From Bryobacterales bacterium (lineage in GTDB: Bacteria > Acidobacteriota > Terriglobia > Bryobacterales > Bryobacteraceae), in assembly GCA_003164035.1 (NCBI GenBank), contig PLRS01000110.1, positions 1 through 64,000 of the forward strand: DNA of 64,000 nucleotides. Direction: 5' to 3'. Position 1 is the first letter of the stretch, and every line of letters starts with the position of its first letter. Below the pieces are notes generated by a model, which did not search any database, was not told where the DNA came from, and saw nothing but the letters and a program-made list of their open reading frames with translations. The position numbers and the translations under genes were made by a program. This document shows, in pieces, positions 24,868 to 34,033 of the stretch.

Positions 24868-25434
24868 GTGGCTCTGGATTATGACGCGGAGCTGATGCTT
24901 CGCGTCAAGGAAGGGGATGGTGCGAGCTTCGCCGTTCTGCTGGAAAAGCATCGCTCGTCGGTCATCCACTTTGTGTATCGGATGGTCCAGAATCAGGCAG
25001 TCGCGGAAGAATTGGCGCAGGAAGTTTTTCTGCGGGTTTATCGTTCGCGGTCTACCTACGAGCCCACGGCGAAATTCACCACCTGGTTGTTCCGGATCGC
25101 GACGCATCTGGCGCTAAACTCCTTGCGGGACGGCAAGAACCAGCGGTATGAAGACCGTCTGGACGAGCAGACCGAGGACCAGCCGGCGCGTCAGTTGGCC
25201 GACCGGCGTCCGTCGGTGGAGCAGTCCATGGTACTGGAGGCGAGGCTCGACGAGGTTCGCCGGGCGGTAGCGTCGCTGCCGGCAAAACAGCGCGCCGCCG
25301 TGCTCATGCACAAGTATGAAGAGCTCGAATATTCACAGATCGCAAGAGTGCTAAACTGTTCGGAATCAGCGGTGAAGTCGTTACTTTTCCGGGCCTATGA
25401 AACACTCCGTGCCCGGTTGGCCTATATGGCGTAG
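24868..25434 (+). CDS. ECF-type RNA polymerase sigma factor
   Basis: About 188 residues. Region 2 ('YRMVQNQAVAEELAQEVFLR' and 'FTTWLFRIATHLALNSLRD') and region 4 ('LPAKQRAAVLMHKYEELEYS', 'SESAVKSLLFRAYETLRARL') are complete. I prefer the GTG at 24868 (product MALDYDAEL) because GGGGGAG lies just upstream; an ATG at 24829 in the same frame lacks a ribosome-binding site. A tandem 'tttcacgcggcat' repeat (about 24788-24815) precedes the gene and may be a promoter element. Downstream are its anti-sigma factor and a DUF3106 protein. Confidence 0.92.
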   Translation: MALDYDAELMLRVKEGDGASFAVLLEKHRSSVIHFVYRMVQNQAVAEELAQEVFLRVYRSRSTYEPTAKFTTWLFRIATHLALNSLRDGKNQRYEDRLDEQTEDQPARQLADRRPSVEQSMVLEARLDEVRRAVASLPAKQRAAVLMHKYEELEYSQIARVLNCSESAVKSLLFRAYETLRARLAYMA

Positions 25435-25450
25435 GGAAGAAGAGGAAGGT

Positions 25451-25948
25451 ATGAACTGTCCTTTGGAAACAAGGGAGAATGCGGCCCTGCTGGTATCGCA
25501 TGCCGCGCGGGAGTTGGCTCCCGATATGGCGGTCCGGCTCGACCGCCATGTCGCCCAGTGTGCCGCGTGCAGCCAATTCATCGAGCGGCAGCAGGCCGTA
25601 TGGGAGGCTCTCGATCGATGGCGGCCGGAGCCGATTTCGCCGGACTTCAACCGCCGTCTATACGCTCGCATCGAAGAGCTTGATCGCCAGGCTAGCTGGT
25701 GGCATCGCCTGACCAGTCCGCTTCGCCCCATGCCGGCCCGCCACGCCATGCCGATTGCGGCCACCGCCATGTTGCTGCTCGCCGCCGGCGTGCTGATGGA
25801 TCGCAGCCGCGTGCCGGCGGCCAGACCGGTACAGGCGCAGGTCGAGATGTTACAGCCCGAGCAGGTGGAGCACGCTCTCGACGACATGGAAACGATCCGC
25901 CAGTTCGACCGTGCGATGCGTTCCGATAGTCCCGATCCGAAGATGTAA
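25451..25948 (+). CDS. zinc-finger anti-sigma factor
   Basis: 165 residues. The N-terminal ZAS/zf-HC2 motif is H33-x3-C37-x2-C40 ('RHVAQCAACSQF'), then a linker, one membrane helix ('MPIAATAMLLLAAGVLM') and a periplasmic tail. It lies 16 bases after the sigma gene, with GGAAG before the ATG. It should hold the sigma factor at the membrane until a signal releases it. Confidence 0.87.
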   Translation: MNCPLETRENAALLVSHAARELAPDMAVRLDRHVAQCAACSQFIERQQAVWEALDRWRPEPISPDFNRRLYARIEELDRQASWWHRLTSPLRPMPARHAMPIAATAMLLLAAGVLMDRSRVPAARPVQAQVEMLQPEQVEHALDDMETIRQFDRAMRSDSPDPKM

Positions 25949-25951
25949 GGG

Positions 25952-26569
25952 ATGCGAGCCTTGCTCCAAGCCCGCTTTCTCAGAGTCGGAAGCCTGGCAC
26001 TGATTTGCGCGCTCGCCGGCTGGTGCGCTCAAAAGGAAAACAAAACCGAAGCGCCGCCGAAACCCGCCCCGGCCAAACCGGCGGAGGCTAATCCCAACGC
26101 CGCTGCGGGCGGAGCTCCTAAGCAGTCGCCCAGACTCTATGTGCCGCTAAGCCCGGTGCAGCGCTTCCTGATGATGACTCCGGAGGAACAGGAAAGGGTG
26201 ATCGAGAAAGCTCCACCGGCTGAGCAGGCGCGTTTGCGGCAGGCGATCGATCGCTTTAACCTGATGCCGTCGGCGGCGCGAGCACGGATCTTCCAGGTCT
26301 ACCAGGAGCTGTCGTCCTTGCCCCCCGCCCAGCAAGCGCTGGTGACGCGCCAGATGAACGCCTTCAACAAGCTGCCCGACGAACGGCGGGAAACCCTGCG
26401 GGACGAACTGAAGCTGCTGCTGCGAATGTCCGCCGCCTCCCGCGAGAGCCGGTTTGACGGCGATGAATTCAAGAGCAAGTACACGCCCGAAGAGCAGCAA
26501 ATGCTTCGCGACCTTGCCTGGAATTTACCGCCCGATTACCCCGTACCCGGGAAACCCGCGCCGAAATAA
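25952..26569 (+). CDS. DUF3106 exported protein
   Basis: 205 residues: an N-terminal signal-like segment ('VGSLALICALAGWCAQ'), a proline/alanine linker, then a helical DUF3106-type region with repeated 'mtpeEqerv' helices ('SPVQRFLMMTPEEQERVIEK', 'YQELSSLPPAQQALVTRQMN', 'LPDERRETLRDELKLLL'). The gene follows the anti-sigma stop by three bases. It may be a periplasmic input or partner for the sigma/anti-sigma pair; this is inferred from position only. Confidence 0.78.
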   Translation: MRALLQARFLRVGSLALICALAGWCAQKENKTEAPPKPAPAKPAEANPNAAAGGAPKQSPRLYVPLSPVQRFLMMTPEEQERVIEKAPPAEQARLRQAIDRFNLMPSAARARIFQVYQELSSLPPAQQALVTRQMNAFNKLPDERRETLRDELKLLLRMSAASRESRFDGDEFKSKYTPEEQQMLRDLAWNLPPDYPVPGKPAPK

Positions 26570-26571
26570 AG

Positions 26572-26593
26572 CGGAGCCCCTCCCGAGGCTCCG
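26572..26593. terminator. hairpin between convergent DUF3106 and trxA genes
   Basis: cggagcc-cctcccga-ggctccg forms a 7-base GC stem directly after the DUF3106 stop and 30 bases from the trxA stop. There is no T-run, so it would be a weak intrinsic terminator, possibly bidirectional. Confidence 0.45.
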
Positions 26594-26622
26594 ACTGGCT
26601 ACCAGAGCGCTACGTTCGCCGA

Positions 26623-26982
26623 TCAGACGTGGCTATCGACCATCTTCTGGACGTCAGACTTGCCCACGGCGCCTACGCGCTGCTCCACCACGTTCCCGCC
26701 CTTGAACAGCAACAGGGTGGGGATGCCGCGGATGTTGTAGCGCATGGCAGTATTGCCGTTGGCGTCGACATCCAGCTTGCCGACCTTCAGTTTGCCGGCA
26801 TACTCGTTCGCCACTACGTCAATGGTTGGCGCCATCTGGCGGCACGGGCCGCACCATTCCGCCCAAAAATCAACCAATACCGGTACGTCCGACCGCAGCA
26901 CATCCTGATCGAAGGAAGCGTCGGTAAAGGTTAGCGTATTGTGAACCGTCGTCTTATCGGTTAGCGTATTCTGACCTGCCAT
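26623..26982 (-). CDS. trxA: thioredoxin
   Basis: 119 residues with the active site W43-C-G-P-C47, cis-proline 'RGIPTLLLF' and normal thioredoxin length plus a 10-residue N-terminal extension. AGGAG lies 5 bases before the ATG. Cytosolic disulfide reductase. Downstream of glgA on the same strand with a 45-base gap. Confidence 0.95.
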   Translation of the reverse strand: MAGQNTLTDKTTVHNTLTFTDASFDQDVLRSDVPVLVDFWAEWCGPCRQMAPTIDVVANEYAGKLKVGKLDVDANGNTAMRYNIRGIPTLLLFKGGNVVEQRVGAVGKSDVQKMVDSHV

Positions 26983-27027
26983 CTTTTCTCCTACCAGCTA
27001 TTAGAATGTTGCCAGGTACGGAAGGAT

Positions 27028-28458
27028 TCACACCCGGCCTAGCAGCTTGGCGTACAGCGCCGAATATGCCCGGGCGGAAACCGTCCAGGAGAAATCGCGC
27101 GACATCGCCCGCCGCATCGTCTCCCGCCAGGAATCCCCGCCATAGGCCGCCACGGCAGCCCGCACGGCACCGCTCAGCGCGGCCGCCGAATACTCCCGGA
27201 ACTTAAACCCCGTACCGTCTTCGATAGTATCATCCAGCCCACCGGTGGCGCGAACCACCGGAACCGTGCCGTACTTCAGGCTGTAGATCTGGTTCAACCC
27301 GCACGGTTCATAGTGGCTGGGCATCAGGAACATATCGGCGCCGGCCTCGATGCGGTGCGCCAGAGGTTCGTCGAAACCGATCCGTACGGCGACGCGGCCG
27401 GGGAAGTCGGATGCCAGGCTTCGGAAGAACTCCTCGTACTCGGGGTCGCCGGTGCCCAGCGCGACCAGGTACACGTCCTGGGCAAAAATATCGGCCGCCG
27501 CCTCCACCAGGATGTCGGCGCCCTTCTGGCGGGTGAAACGGGACACCATGCCGATGAGCGGCCGGTTCATGGCCTCGGCCGGCAATCCGAATTCGCGTAG
27601 TAACTGTTCCTTGCAGACCGCCTTCCCGCTCAAGTCGGCGGCGGAATAGCGGGCCGGCAGATGCGGGTCGGTCTCCGGGTTCCATTGGCTGTAATCGACG
27701 CCGTTCAAAATGCCGGTCAGAACGCCGGTGCGCGCGCGCAAGGCGCCATCCAGGCCGAATCCGAATTCCGGAGTTTGAATCTCCCGCGCATAGGTCGGGC
27801 TGACGGTGGACAGCGCATCGGCGTACGCAATGCCGCCCTTGATGTAGCTTACCTGCCCGAAAAACTCCATTCCCTCGGGAACAAAAAGGGCGGGATCGAG
27901 ATCGGCTTCGGCCAGGGCGGTTTTGGGAAACAGCCCCTGGTAGCCCAGGTTGTGAATGGTGAACAGCGTTTTGGCGCCCAGGAAGGTGGGGTCGTTGGCG
28001 TAGGTGGTGCGCAGGTAAGGAGCCACCAGGCCGGCTTGCCAGTCGTGGCAGTGGAACACTTCGGTCTGGAACACATAGCGCGCCACGGCCACGGCGGCGC
28101 GCGCCAGCACGGCAAAGCGGACGTGGTTATCGGGATAGTCCACGCCCGCTTCCCCGTAGAAGCCTTTGCGGGCGTATAGAGGCGGGCAATCCACCAGGTA
28201 AATGGGCGGCTGGGGCGGGTCGCCGAGCTCGGCGAGGTAGATCGAGACACTGTGGCGAACCAACCCGAGGTGGATTCCTGGCGAATCGTACACGCGGCGC
28301 GCCTTCTTCAGATCGATGGACCCGTACCGCGGGATCACCACCGCCACGTCGTCGCCCAATTCCCGCAACGCCGCCGGCAGCGCGCCCACAACATCCGCCA
28401 GGCCGCCTGTTTTGGCCAGCGGCGCAGCCTCGGAAGACACCATCAGCACCTTTGCCAC
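27028..28458 (-). CDS. glgA: glycogen synthase
   Basis: 476-residue GT5 glycosyltransferase that extends alpha-1,4-glucan from ADP-glucose. The ADP-glucose-binding KTGGL motif is near residue 17 ('APLAKTGGLADVVGAL'), 'FHCHDWQAGLV' follows, and the C-terminal catalytic 'MPSHYEPCGLNQIYSLKYGT' is intact. Start is GTG at 28458. No other glycogen genes are adjacent. Confidence 0.95.
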   Translation of the reverse strand: MAKVLMVSSEAAPLAKTGGLADVVGALPAALRELGDDVAVVIPRYGSIDLKKARRVYDSPGIHLGLVRHSVSIYLAELGDPPQPPIYLVDCPPLYARKGFYGEAGVDYPDNHVRFAVLARAAVAVARYVFQTEVFHCHDWQAGLVAPYLRTTYANDPTFLGAKTLFTIHNLGYQGLFPKTALAEADLDPALFVPEGMEFFGQVSYIKGGIAYADALSTVSPTYAREIQTPEFGFGLDGALRARTGVLTGILNGVDYSQWNPETDPHLPARYSAADLSGKAVCKEQLLREFGLPAEAMNRPLIGMVSRFTRQKGADILVEAAADIFAQDVYLVALGTGDPEYEEFFRSLASDFPGRVAVRIGFDEPLAHRIEAGADMFLMPSHYEPCGLNQIYSLKYGTVPVVRATGGLDDTIEDGTGFKFREYSAAALSGAVRAAVAAYGGDSWRETMRRAMSRDFSWTVSARAYSALYAKLLGRV

Positions 28459-28571
28459 ACTGGAATTGTAGCAAGGGCCCGGCGCGAGTTGGATGGCGCC
28501 GCACCGGGATCGGCTTCAGACGACAGGGAAGACGTCCGGGGGGCGACATAGAAGTGGAGACCAACGTCTGT

Positions 28572-28676
28572 TACCGAGCCGCGACCGCAAGGGAGCGGAC
28601 ATCTGTGGTCGCGTCAAACCTCCTCAGGGTGATGAGATACCCCAAAGACCGTTCCCTGGCGGCCGCGGCTCAGCCT
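28572..28676. repeat. dispersed hairpin family copy 2, in the 28459-28760 gap
   Basis: An inverted pair: 28574-28598 (ccgagccgcgaccgcaagggagcgg) and about 28648-28675 (accgttccctggcggccgcg...) are imperfect reverse complements, with the same core as 11275-11340 but a longer 50-base loop. The remaining intergenic sequence between glgA and padR shows no gene; it must hold the padR promoter. Confidence 0.65.
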
Positions 28677-28760
28677 GGCCGCGAGAGAATTAAAGCACCG
28701 CGCCTGGACTCTGGTAGATTGACTCTGGTAGACAATCTGCTATAGTGGGGTTCGACCGAT

Positions 28761-29096
28761 ATGCGCGACCGCATCGAACTCATGCAAGGCACCCTCGACC
28801 TGCTCATCCTTCAGGTGCTCCAATGGGGCGCCCAACATGGCCACGGCATTGGACAGGCGATCCGCGTCCGGACCGAGGACGCGCTGCAGATCGAGCACGG
28901 CTCGCTCTATCCGGCGCTGCATCGGCTGGAGCGGCAAGGCTGGGTCGCGTCCGATTGGAAGATGTCGGAAGCCAACCGCCGCGCCCGCTACTACAAGCTC
29001 ACGGCTAAGGGCAGGCGGCAATTGGTCGAGGAACAATCCAGGTGGAAACAACTGGTGCGCGCGGTGGCCCGCACGATGAAACCCGTCAAGGAGTGA
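28761..29096 (+). CDS. PadR-family transcriptional regulator
   Basis: 111 residues, winged helix. 'LMQGTLDLLILQVLQWG', 'EHGSLYPALHRLERQGWV' and 'NRRARYYKLTAKGRRQL' are typical of PadR. It lies five bases upstream of the ADOP permease, the standard pairing in acidobacteria, and probably controls that permease. Confidence 0.93.
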   Translation: MRDRIELMQGTLDLLILQVLQWGAQHGHGIGQAIRVRTEDALQIEHGSLYPALHRLERQGWVASDWKMSEANRRARYYKLTAKGRRQLVEEQSRWKQLVRAVARTMKPVKE

Positions 29097-29100
29097 ACCC

Positions 29101-31716
29101 ATGTGGCGGCGCTTCTTTCATAGACAGACGACCGATGCCGATCTCGAAGAGGAGCTCGAAGCCCATCTCGCCATCGAAACCAAACGCTTGATGGAGAGCG
29201 GCCAACTCCGCGCGCAAGCCGAAAGGGAAGCTCGCCGCCAGCTCGGCAGCCAGGCTCTGGTCATGGAACTCACCCGCGAGGCGTGGGGATGGTCCGGCTT
29301 GGCCCGCGCCTGGCAGGACATCCGATATGCCGCGCGCGTTTTGCGCCGCGAGCCCGCCTTCACCGGCGCGGCGGTGTTCTCGCTGGCGCTGGGAATTGCC
29401 GCCACCACGGCGGTCTTCAGCATTGCCGATACCATCTTCCTGCGCCCCCTGCCCTACGCCGATGCCGAACGACTCGTCTGGCTGGGGGTCAGTTTCCCCA
29501 GCATCCACGGCGAGTTCCTGCCTTCGCCCGATTATGTGGCCTGGCGCCGCGACAACCATGTATTCCAGCAACTCGCCGCCACCCAGGTCAGTCTCAGCAA
29601 CATCATGATCCTAGGAGCGCCCGACCCCGCCGAGGTCCACGCCATTCGCGTTTCCGCCAATTTCCTCAGTGCCTTTGCCGTAACCCCACTCCTGGGTCGC
29701 ACCTTCACCGCTCAGGAAGAGCTTCCCAACGGGCCCAAAGCGGTTCTGTTGACGTACCAGTTCTGGCGCGATCGGTTTCAAGGGCGGCGCGATATCGTTG
29801 GCTCCATCATCAGGCTTGACTCACAGCCTTACACCGTCGTTGGCGTGCTGCCGCGATCGTTCGTCTATCCGGCCGACGCCAAGATCGAACTACTCGCCAC
29901 GCTTCCGGTTTCACCCACCGCCAGCCATCGCGATCGCAGCATGGCCGCCTGGGCCGCCTACGGCCGCCTCAAACCCGGCATTACGCTGCCGCGAGCACGA
30001 GCCGATCTCGAAACGCTGTATGCGGCCAGCAAAGCGGACCTCCCGGGATTTTTTCGCGCCGATAACCCGCTCGTGTTGCAGCCGCTGCGCGATCATCGCG
30101 TGGGCAACGTACACACGCTGTTATTCGTATTGATGGGCGCGGCCGGCTGTTTGCTCGCCATTGCCTGTGCCAATGTCGCCAACCTGCTTTTGGCCCGCTG
30201 GTCGGCGCGCACCCAGGAACTGGCGGTCAGGGCGGCGATTGGCGCCGGCCGAGGGCGCCTGGCTCGCCAGTTGTTCACCGAAATCGCGCTACTGATCGCG
30301 TCTGGCACCGCCGCAGCCATGATCCTGGTCGCCCTGGCCTTGCAGGGGTTCGTCCACTTTGCCACCCGCGACCTGCCGCGGCTGAGCGAAGTCACTACCG
30401 ATTTCCGGGTCTTCGGCATCGCCTTGCTGATGGCGTTCACGACAGCTCTCCTATTCGGCGCCCTCCCCGCCCTGCGCACCGGACGCATCGATTTGCAATC
30501 GGTTTTGCAACAGGCTGGCCGCACCGGCGCCTCCGGTGGACGCCGGCGCGCGCGGCGGATTCTGGTGGCAGTCGAAGTGGCTCTGTCGGTGGTGCTGCTC
30601 TCCGGTGCGGCGCTGCTGTTCGAAACGCTGTGGCACATGCGGAACGACCATCTCGGTTTCCAGCCGGAGCACGTGCTTGCCGTTTCCATACCGGTGCGCG
30701 GCAAGAGCATCGACGACTCCACTCGCGCGGCGCTGGCTTCGGAAGTGTTGACGAATTTGCGTCGCATGCCCGGCACCGAAGCAGCCGCGCTCACCCAGTG
30801 CACGCCGCTGGTGGCGGGAGTATCCCTTAACACGTTTTCGCGCTCCGACCGCCCTCTGCCGGAGCCATTTCATCACGGCGACAATATCAGCGTTTGCGGC
30901 GCCGGCCCGGATTATTTGAAGGCCGCGGGCACACGGCTGCTCGAGGGCCGCTTCTTCACCGAACCTGATTTCGCGCATCCCGGCACGGTCGCCGTCATCA
31001 ACGAAGCCGCCGCGCGCGCCTACTTCCCCGGGGAGAGCGCCATCGGCAGGCAAATCCTCGGTAGCCGCGCCGGACCGTGGAAAACCGTGGTGGGGGTGGT
31101 GGCGGACACGAAGAACCAGGGATTGAATCGCCCAGCAGCACCCGAGGCATTCGTCAACGATACGGGGCCGGCTGGCATAAGCGACCTCCTCTTCCTGGTC
31201 CGCACCCTGGCCGACGAGGACTTCGTGGCGCGCGCGCTTGGCGACGAACTGCGCGCCAACCATCCCGGCCTGTTCACCAAAACCGAGACGCTGGACCACG
31301 CCATTGGCCAATTGAGCGCCAGCCCACGCTTCAACACCGTTCTGCTCTCCAGCTTTGCCGCGGTCGCATTCCTGATGGCCATCGTCGGTGTCTATGGCGT
31401 GCTGGCCTTTTCGGTGGCGCAGCGCCGGCAGGAGATCGGCATCCGCATGGCACTGGGGGCAACACCGGGCACCGTGCTCGCGCTGGTGATGAAAGAAGGG
31501 GCGGCTTTAGTGGTTTCAGGCGCGGTTGCGGGCGTGGCCGGAGCGCTGCTTCTGACACGCTATCTCGCCACGCTGCTCTATGGCGTCAAGGCGGATGACC
31601 CACGTACGTATGCGGCAGTAGTCTTTGGCCTGGCGCTTACCGCCGCGGCCGCGAGTTTTCTGCCCGCGCGCAGGGCTGCGGCGCTCGATCCCGCCGTTGC
31701 GTTGCGGCACGAATAG
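29101..31716 (+). CDS. ADOP-type permease (FtsX/MacB-like)
   Basis: 871 residues. N-terminal 'DADLEEELEAHLAIETKRL' region as in acidobacterial duplicated orphan permeases, then a first helix ('FSLALGIAATTAVFSIAD'), a MacB-type periplasmic domain, an FtsX core with three helices ('LFVLMGAAGCLLAIACANVA'), a second periplasmic domain ('VIDEAAARAYFPGE'-like segment) and a last FtsX core ending 'RRAAALDPAVALRHE'. No ATPase gene is adjacent, as usual for this family. Substrate unknown; presumably works with a shared ATPase. Confidence 0.92.
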   Translation: MWRRFFHRQTTDADLEEELEAHLAIETKRLMESGQLRAQAEREARRQLGSQALVMELTREAWGWSGLARAWQDIRYAARVLRREPAFTGAAVFSLALGIAATTAVFSIADTIFLRPLPYADAERLVWLGVSFPSIHGEFLPSPDYVAWRRDNHVFQQLAATQVSLSNIMILGAPDPAEVHAIRVSANFLSAFAVTPLLGRTFTAQEELPNGPKAVLLTYQFWRDRFQGRRDIVGSIIRLDSQPYTVVGVLPRSFVYPADAKIELLATLPVSPTASHRDRSMAAWAAYGRLKPGITLPRARADLETLYAASKADLPGFFRADNPLVLQPLRDHRVGNVHTLLFVLMGAAGCLLAIACANVANLLLARWSARTQELAVRAAIGAGRGRLARQLFTEIALLIASGTAAAMILVALALQGFVHFATRDLPRLSEVTTDFRVFGIALLMAFTTALLFGALPALRTGRIDLQSVLQQAGRTGASGGRRRARRILVAVEVALSVVLLSGAALLFETLWHMRNDHLGFQPEHVLAVSIPVRGKSIDDSTRAALASEVLTNLRRMPGTEAAALTQCTPLVAGVSLNTFSRSDRPLPEPFHHGDNISVCGAGPDYLKAAGTRLLEGRFFTEPDFAHPGTVAVINEAAARAYFPGESAIGRQILGSRAGPWKTVVGVVADTKNQGLNRPAAPEAFVNDTGPAGISDLLFLVRTLADEDFVARALGDELRANHPGLFTKTETLDHAIGQLSASPRFNTVLLSSFAAVAFLMAIVGVYGVLAFSVAQRRQEIGIRMALGATPGTVLALVMKEGAALVVSGAVAGVAGALLLTRYLATLLYGVKADDPRTYAAVVFGLALTAAAASFLPARRAAALDPAVALRHE

Positions 31717-31764
31717 GCCGCTCCAATCTTGATTTGGTATGAATTTCGAATCATACTCGAAAAT

Positions 31765-31995
31765 ATGAAAGTAGGCGAGCGTGGCCAGGTGACAATTCCC
31801 AAAGAGATACGGGTCCGTTTCGGCCTCGGACCGGCCGCCGAAGTAGAATTTCGGGTTGAGAACGGGTCTATCGTTCTGAAAAAGGCCCGCAAACCTCTGC
31901 ACCTGGACAAGTGGAAGGGGCGCTGTAAGAACAGCCTGGCAGCGGCGGGCTACAGGTCGGTCGACCAGTTCATGGAAGACGTTCGCGGGCGATGA
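31765..31995 (+). CDS. AbrB/MazE-type antitoxin
   Basis: 76 residues from the ATG at 31765. 'VGERGQVTIPKEIRVRFGL' is the SpoVT/AbrB swapped-hairpin DNA-binding domain; the C-terminal part ('LHLDKWKGRCKNSLAAAGYR') would wrap the toxin. Overlaps the PIN toxin by four bases. Confidence 0.88.
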   Translation: MKVGERGQVTIPKEIRVRFGLGPAAEVEFRVENGSIVLKKARKPLHLDKWKGRCKNSLAAAGYRSVDQFMEDVRGR

Positions 31996-32408
31996 TCACT
32001 GCTATCGACACGAACATTCTTCTGGACATTCTGATACCGAACCCGAATTTCTGCGACGCGGCGGTGACGGCCATCGAAGACTCCGCGGCGGCGGGTTCTT
32101 TGGTTATCTGCGACCTGGTGTACGCGGAGCTCTGCGTTTCCTTCCCCAGTCAGCGAGCCTGCGACGAGTTTCTGGAAGACAGTGACATCGGAGTGGAATC
32201 TCCGACTCGCGCGGCCAGTTTCGCGGCAAGCCGCGCCTGGAGACAATGCCGCCGGCAGGGTGGTCCAAGAACGCGCATCCTGGCCGACTTTCTGATCGGC
32301 GCTCACGCCCAATTCCAGGCGAACTGCCTGCTTTCGAGAGACCGCGGCTTTTATCGAAAATTCTTCCCATCCTTAACACTGATCGATCCGACCGCGCGTA
32401 TGGCGTGA
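31992..32408 (+). CDS. VapC-like PIN-domain toxin
   Basis: 138 residues. The PIN RNase core has 'MITAIDTNILLDILIP' (D6), 'VYAELCVSF' and 'RILADFLIGAHAQ' with the late acidic residue, and 'LLSRDRGFYRKFFP'. Complete, in contrast to the broken PIN gene at 21.5 kb. Partner of the AbrB-type antitoxin, as a type II pair. Confidence 0.9.
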   Translation: MITAIDTNILLDILIPNPNFCDAAVTAIEDSAAAGSLVICDLVYAELCVSFPSQRACDEFLEDSDIGVESPTRAASFAASRAWRQCRRQGGPRTRILADFLIGAHAQFQANCLLSRDRGFYRKFFPSLTLIDPTARMA

Positions 32409-32462
32409 ATGCGAAGGCTCGCCATTAGGTACTTCGAACCCGGGTGCGGAGGAGTAAACTGG

Positions 32463-33302
32463 GTGACGGTCACCACGAAAGGCTGGCTTCCCCTGGTGCA
32501 AAAGCCTCGTTTGATTGATGTCGATGCGGCGAGCTTCGGCACACTGCCCTGCTGTGGGATTAAGAGCCCCACTCATCCCGGCCGCCAGCAGAAGAGCTGC
32601 TGGCTGGAAGCGAACGCCAGGTTCGGTCTGCGGGCTAAGATGCTTCTTGCCTTGGACGGACAACCGAGCGGCTACATTGAATACCTTCCGGGCGAGTTCG
32701 CATGGCGCGGTGTTGAGGCCGGCGGCTTCATGTTTATCCACTGCGTTTGGGTCTTCTTCAGGCAGCATCAGCGAAAAGGCTGGGGGAGCATCATGGTTGA
32801 AGCCTGCTTGGACGATGCGCGAAAGGCCGGCATGCGTGGCGCCGCGGTAATGGTCCGGGACGGGCCATGGCTGGCCGACCGCCGCCTGTTTTTGACAAAC
32901 GGTTTCGAACCCGTCGATACCGCGCCGCCGGACTACCAATTGCTTGTTCGGAAGTTCGATAGGGGCGCGATCAACCCGGTTTTCAAGAAAGGTTGGGATC
33001 GGAAACTCGAGCAGTACAGCCGGGGCCTGACCATCATTCACTCAAGCCAGTGCCCGCACATAGCGAACTTCGCGGCTGAAATCGCCGAGACGGCGGAGGC
33101 GGAGTACGGGATCAGGCCCACGGTGGTCGATCTCGAATCGTGGAGCGATGCCCAGAATGCGCCAACTTTCTACGCGGTTTTTGCGCTGATTCACAACGGC
33201 CGGTTGCTGGCCGATCACCAGATCAGCCGCACCCGCTTCCGTAACATCATGAGCAATTGCGTAGCGGGCGGTCCCGTCAGGGTGGGAGAGCACCAATCCT
33301 AA
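32463..33302 (+). CDS. GNAT acetyltransferase with YoaP-like C-terminal domain
   Basis: About 279 residues from the GTG at 32463, supported by GGAGGAG 8 bases upstream; an ATG at 32409 directly after the toxin stop is an alternative. The N-terminal GNAT domain includes the acetyl-CoA loop 'RQHQRKGWGSIMVEACLDDA'. The C-terminal part ('LTIIHSSQCPHIANFAAEIA', 'NAPTFYAVFALIHNGRLLAD') matches the YoaP domain. Substrate unknown. Confidence 0.82.
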   Translation: MTVTTKGWLPLVQKPRLIDVDAASFGTLPCCGIKSPTHPGRQQKSCWLEANARFGLRAKMLLALDGQPSGYIEYLPGEFAWRGVEAGGFMFIHCVWVFFRQHQRKGWGSIMVEACLDDARKAGMRGAAVMVRDGPWLADRRLFLTNGFEPVDTAPPDYQLLVRKFDRGAINPVFKKGWDRKLEQYSRGLTIIHSSQCPHIANFAAEIAETAEAEYGIRPTVVDLESWSDAQNAPTFYAVFALIHNGRLLADHQISRTRFRNIMSNCVAGGPVRVGEHQS

Positions 33303-33808
33303 AGGTCCAGGAACCACACTGTCGATCCGCCGGCGATGCGGCCTGGTTCGAGTGTTGAATTGGGATCGTACACATATCTCACATTTGAGAGGCCAATTTT
33401 GAGTGACTCCCCAGTCTGACAACTCGACAGGGGAGCCCGGCTAAGTTCCGGATAGGCCGTAAACCAGGACCTGGGCGCTTCCCGAATGGGTAAACCGAGT
33501 TGGTTCACTCGCATGCCGCTCTCTGGCAGAACCCGTCGGATTCGCACTTGAGCTCGGCCCAAGCGTGGGAAGAATAGAAAGGTAGAGAATGTGCGACGAC
33601 TGCTGCCGGTGCCGATGATTCTCGGAACGATGGGTACCACCTGAATTATGCACGCAACCAGCCTCCAGAGCACTGCCTCGCGGTTGATGTCGCTCGTGCC
33701 TGAATAGGTCAGGTCGATTTTCGCTGCTTCACCGTCCTCCCCCAGAGTCCGTTCCCGCCACGGCCCGCGCCGAAGTGACTTGCTTCGTTGCGCTTGCGAG
33801 CCGCGCAT
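33299..33808 (-). CDS. hypothetical protein, weakly supported
   Basis: An open frame of up to 169 codons overlapping the end of the GNAT gene by four bases. The composition is plausible ('SSRRTFSTFLFFPRLGRAQV', 'GRIAGGSTVWFLDL'), but there is no recognisable domain or good ribosome-binding site, and the region around it is full of fragments. It also contains a partial copy of the dispersed ccccagtctg motif (about 33405-33427). May be non-coding. Confidence 0.25.
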   Translation of the reverse strand: MRGSQAQRSKSLRRGPWRERTLGEDGEAAKIDLTYSGTSDINREAVLWRLVACIIQVVPIVPRIIGTGSSRRTFSTFLFFPRLGRAQVRIRRVLPESGMRVNQLGLPIREAPRSWFTAYPELSRAPLSSCQTGESLKIGLSNVRYVYDPNSTLEPGRIAGGSTVWFLDL

Positions 33809-33814
33809 AAACTT

Positions 33815-34033
33815 CTATGCACAGCGCGGCAGGCCCGGCCGGGGGTCCATGCAGCGCAAGGCTGGCAGCATCACCGGCTCTTTATTCCTGAGCGCAAGCC
33901 CGAAGGAGATGGTGTTCCAGACGTCGTCCATGATCCGGGCGATATTGGCGCGCACGTCGTCCCGATCGGCGTCAGTGAGCACGGCTTTGTTGCCGCAGCC
34001 GATGTCGTAGCCGACACCGGACGGGCTACTGCG
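33815..34033 (-). pseudogene. RtcB (RNA ligase) internal fragment
   Basis: The minus strand encodes 'SPSGVGYDIGCGNKAVLTDA', then 'DVRANIARIMDDVWNTISFG', the conserved region of RtcB where the 'GVGYDIGCG' loop contributes a metal-binding cysteine. It is cut off on the upstream side at about 34033 and degenerates into 'PALRCMDPRPGLPRCA' and a stop on the other side. Only about 70 of roughly 400-480 codons remain. Confidence 0.7.
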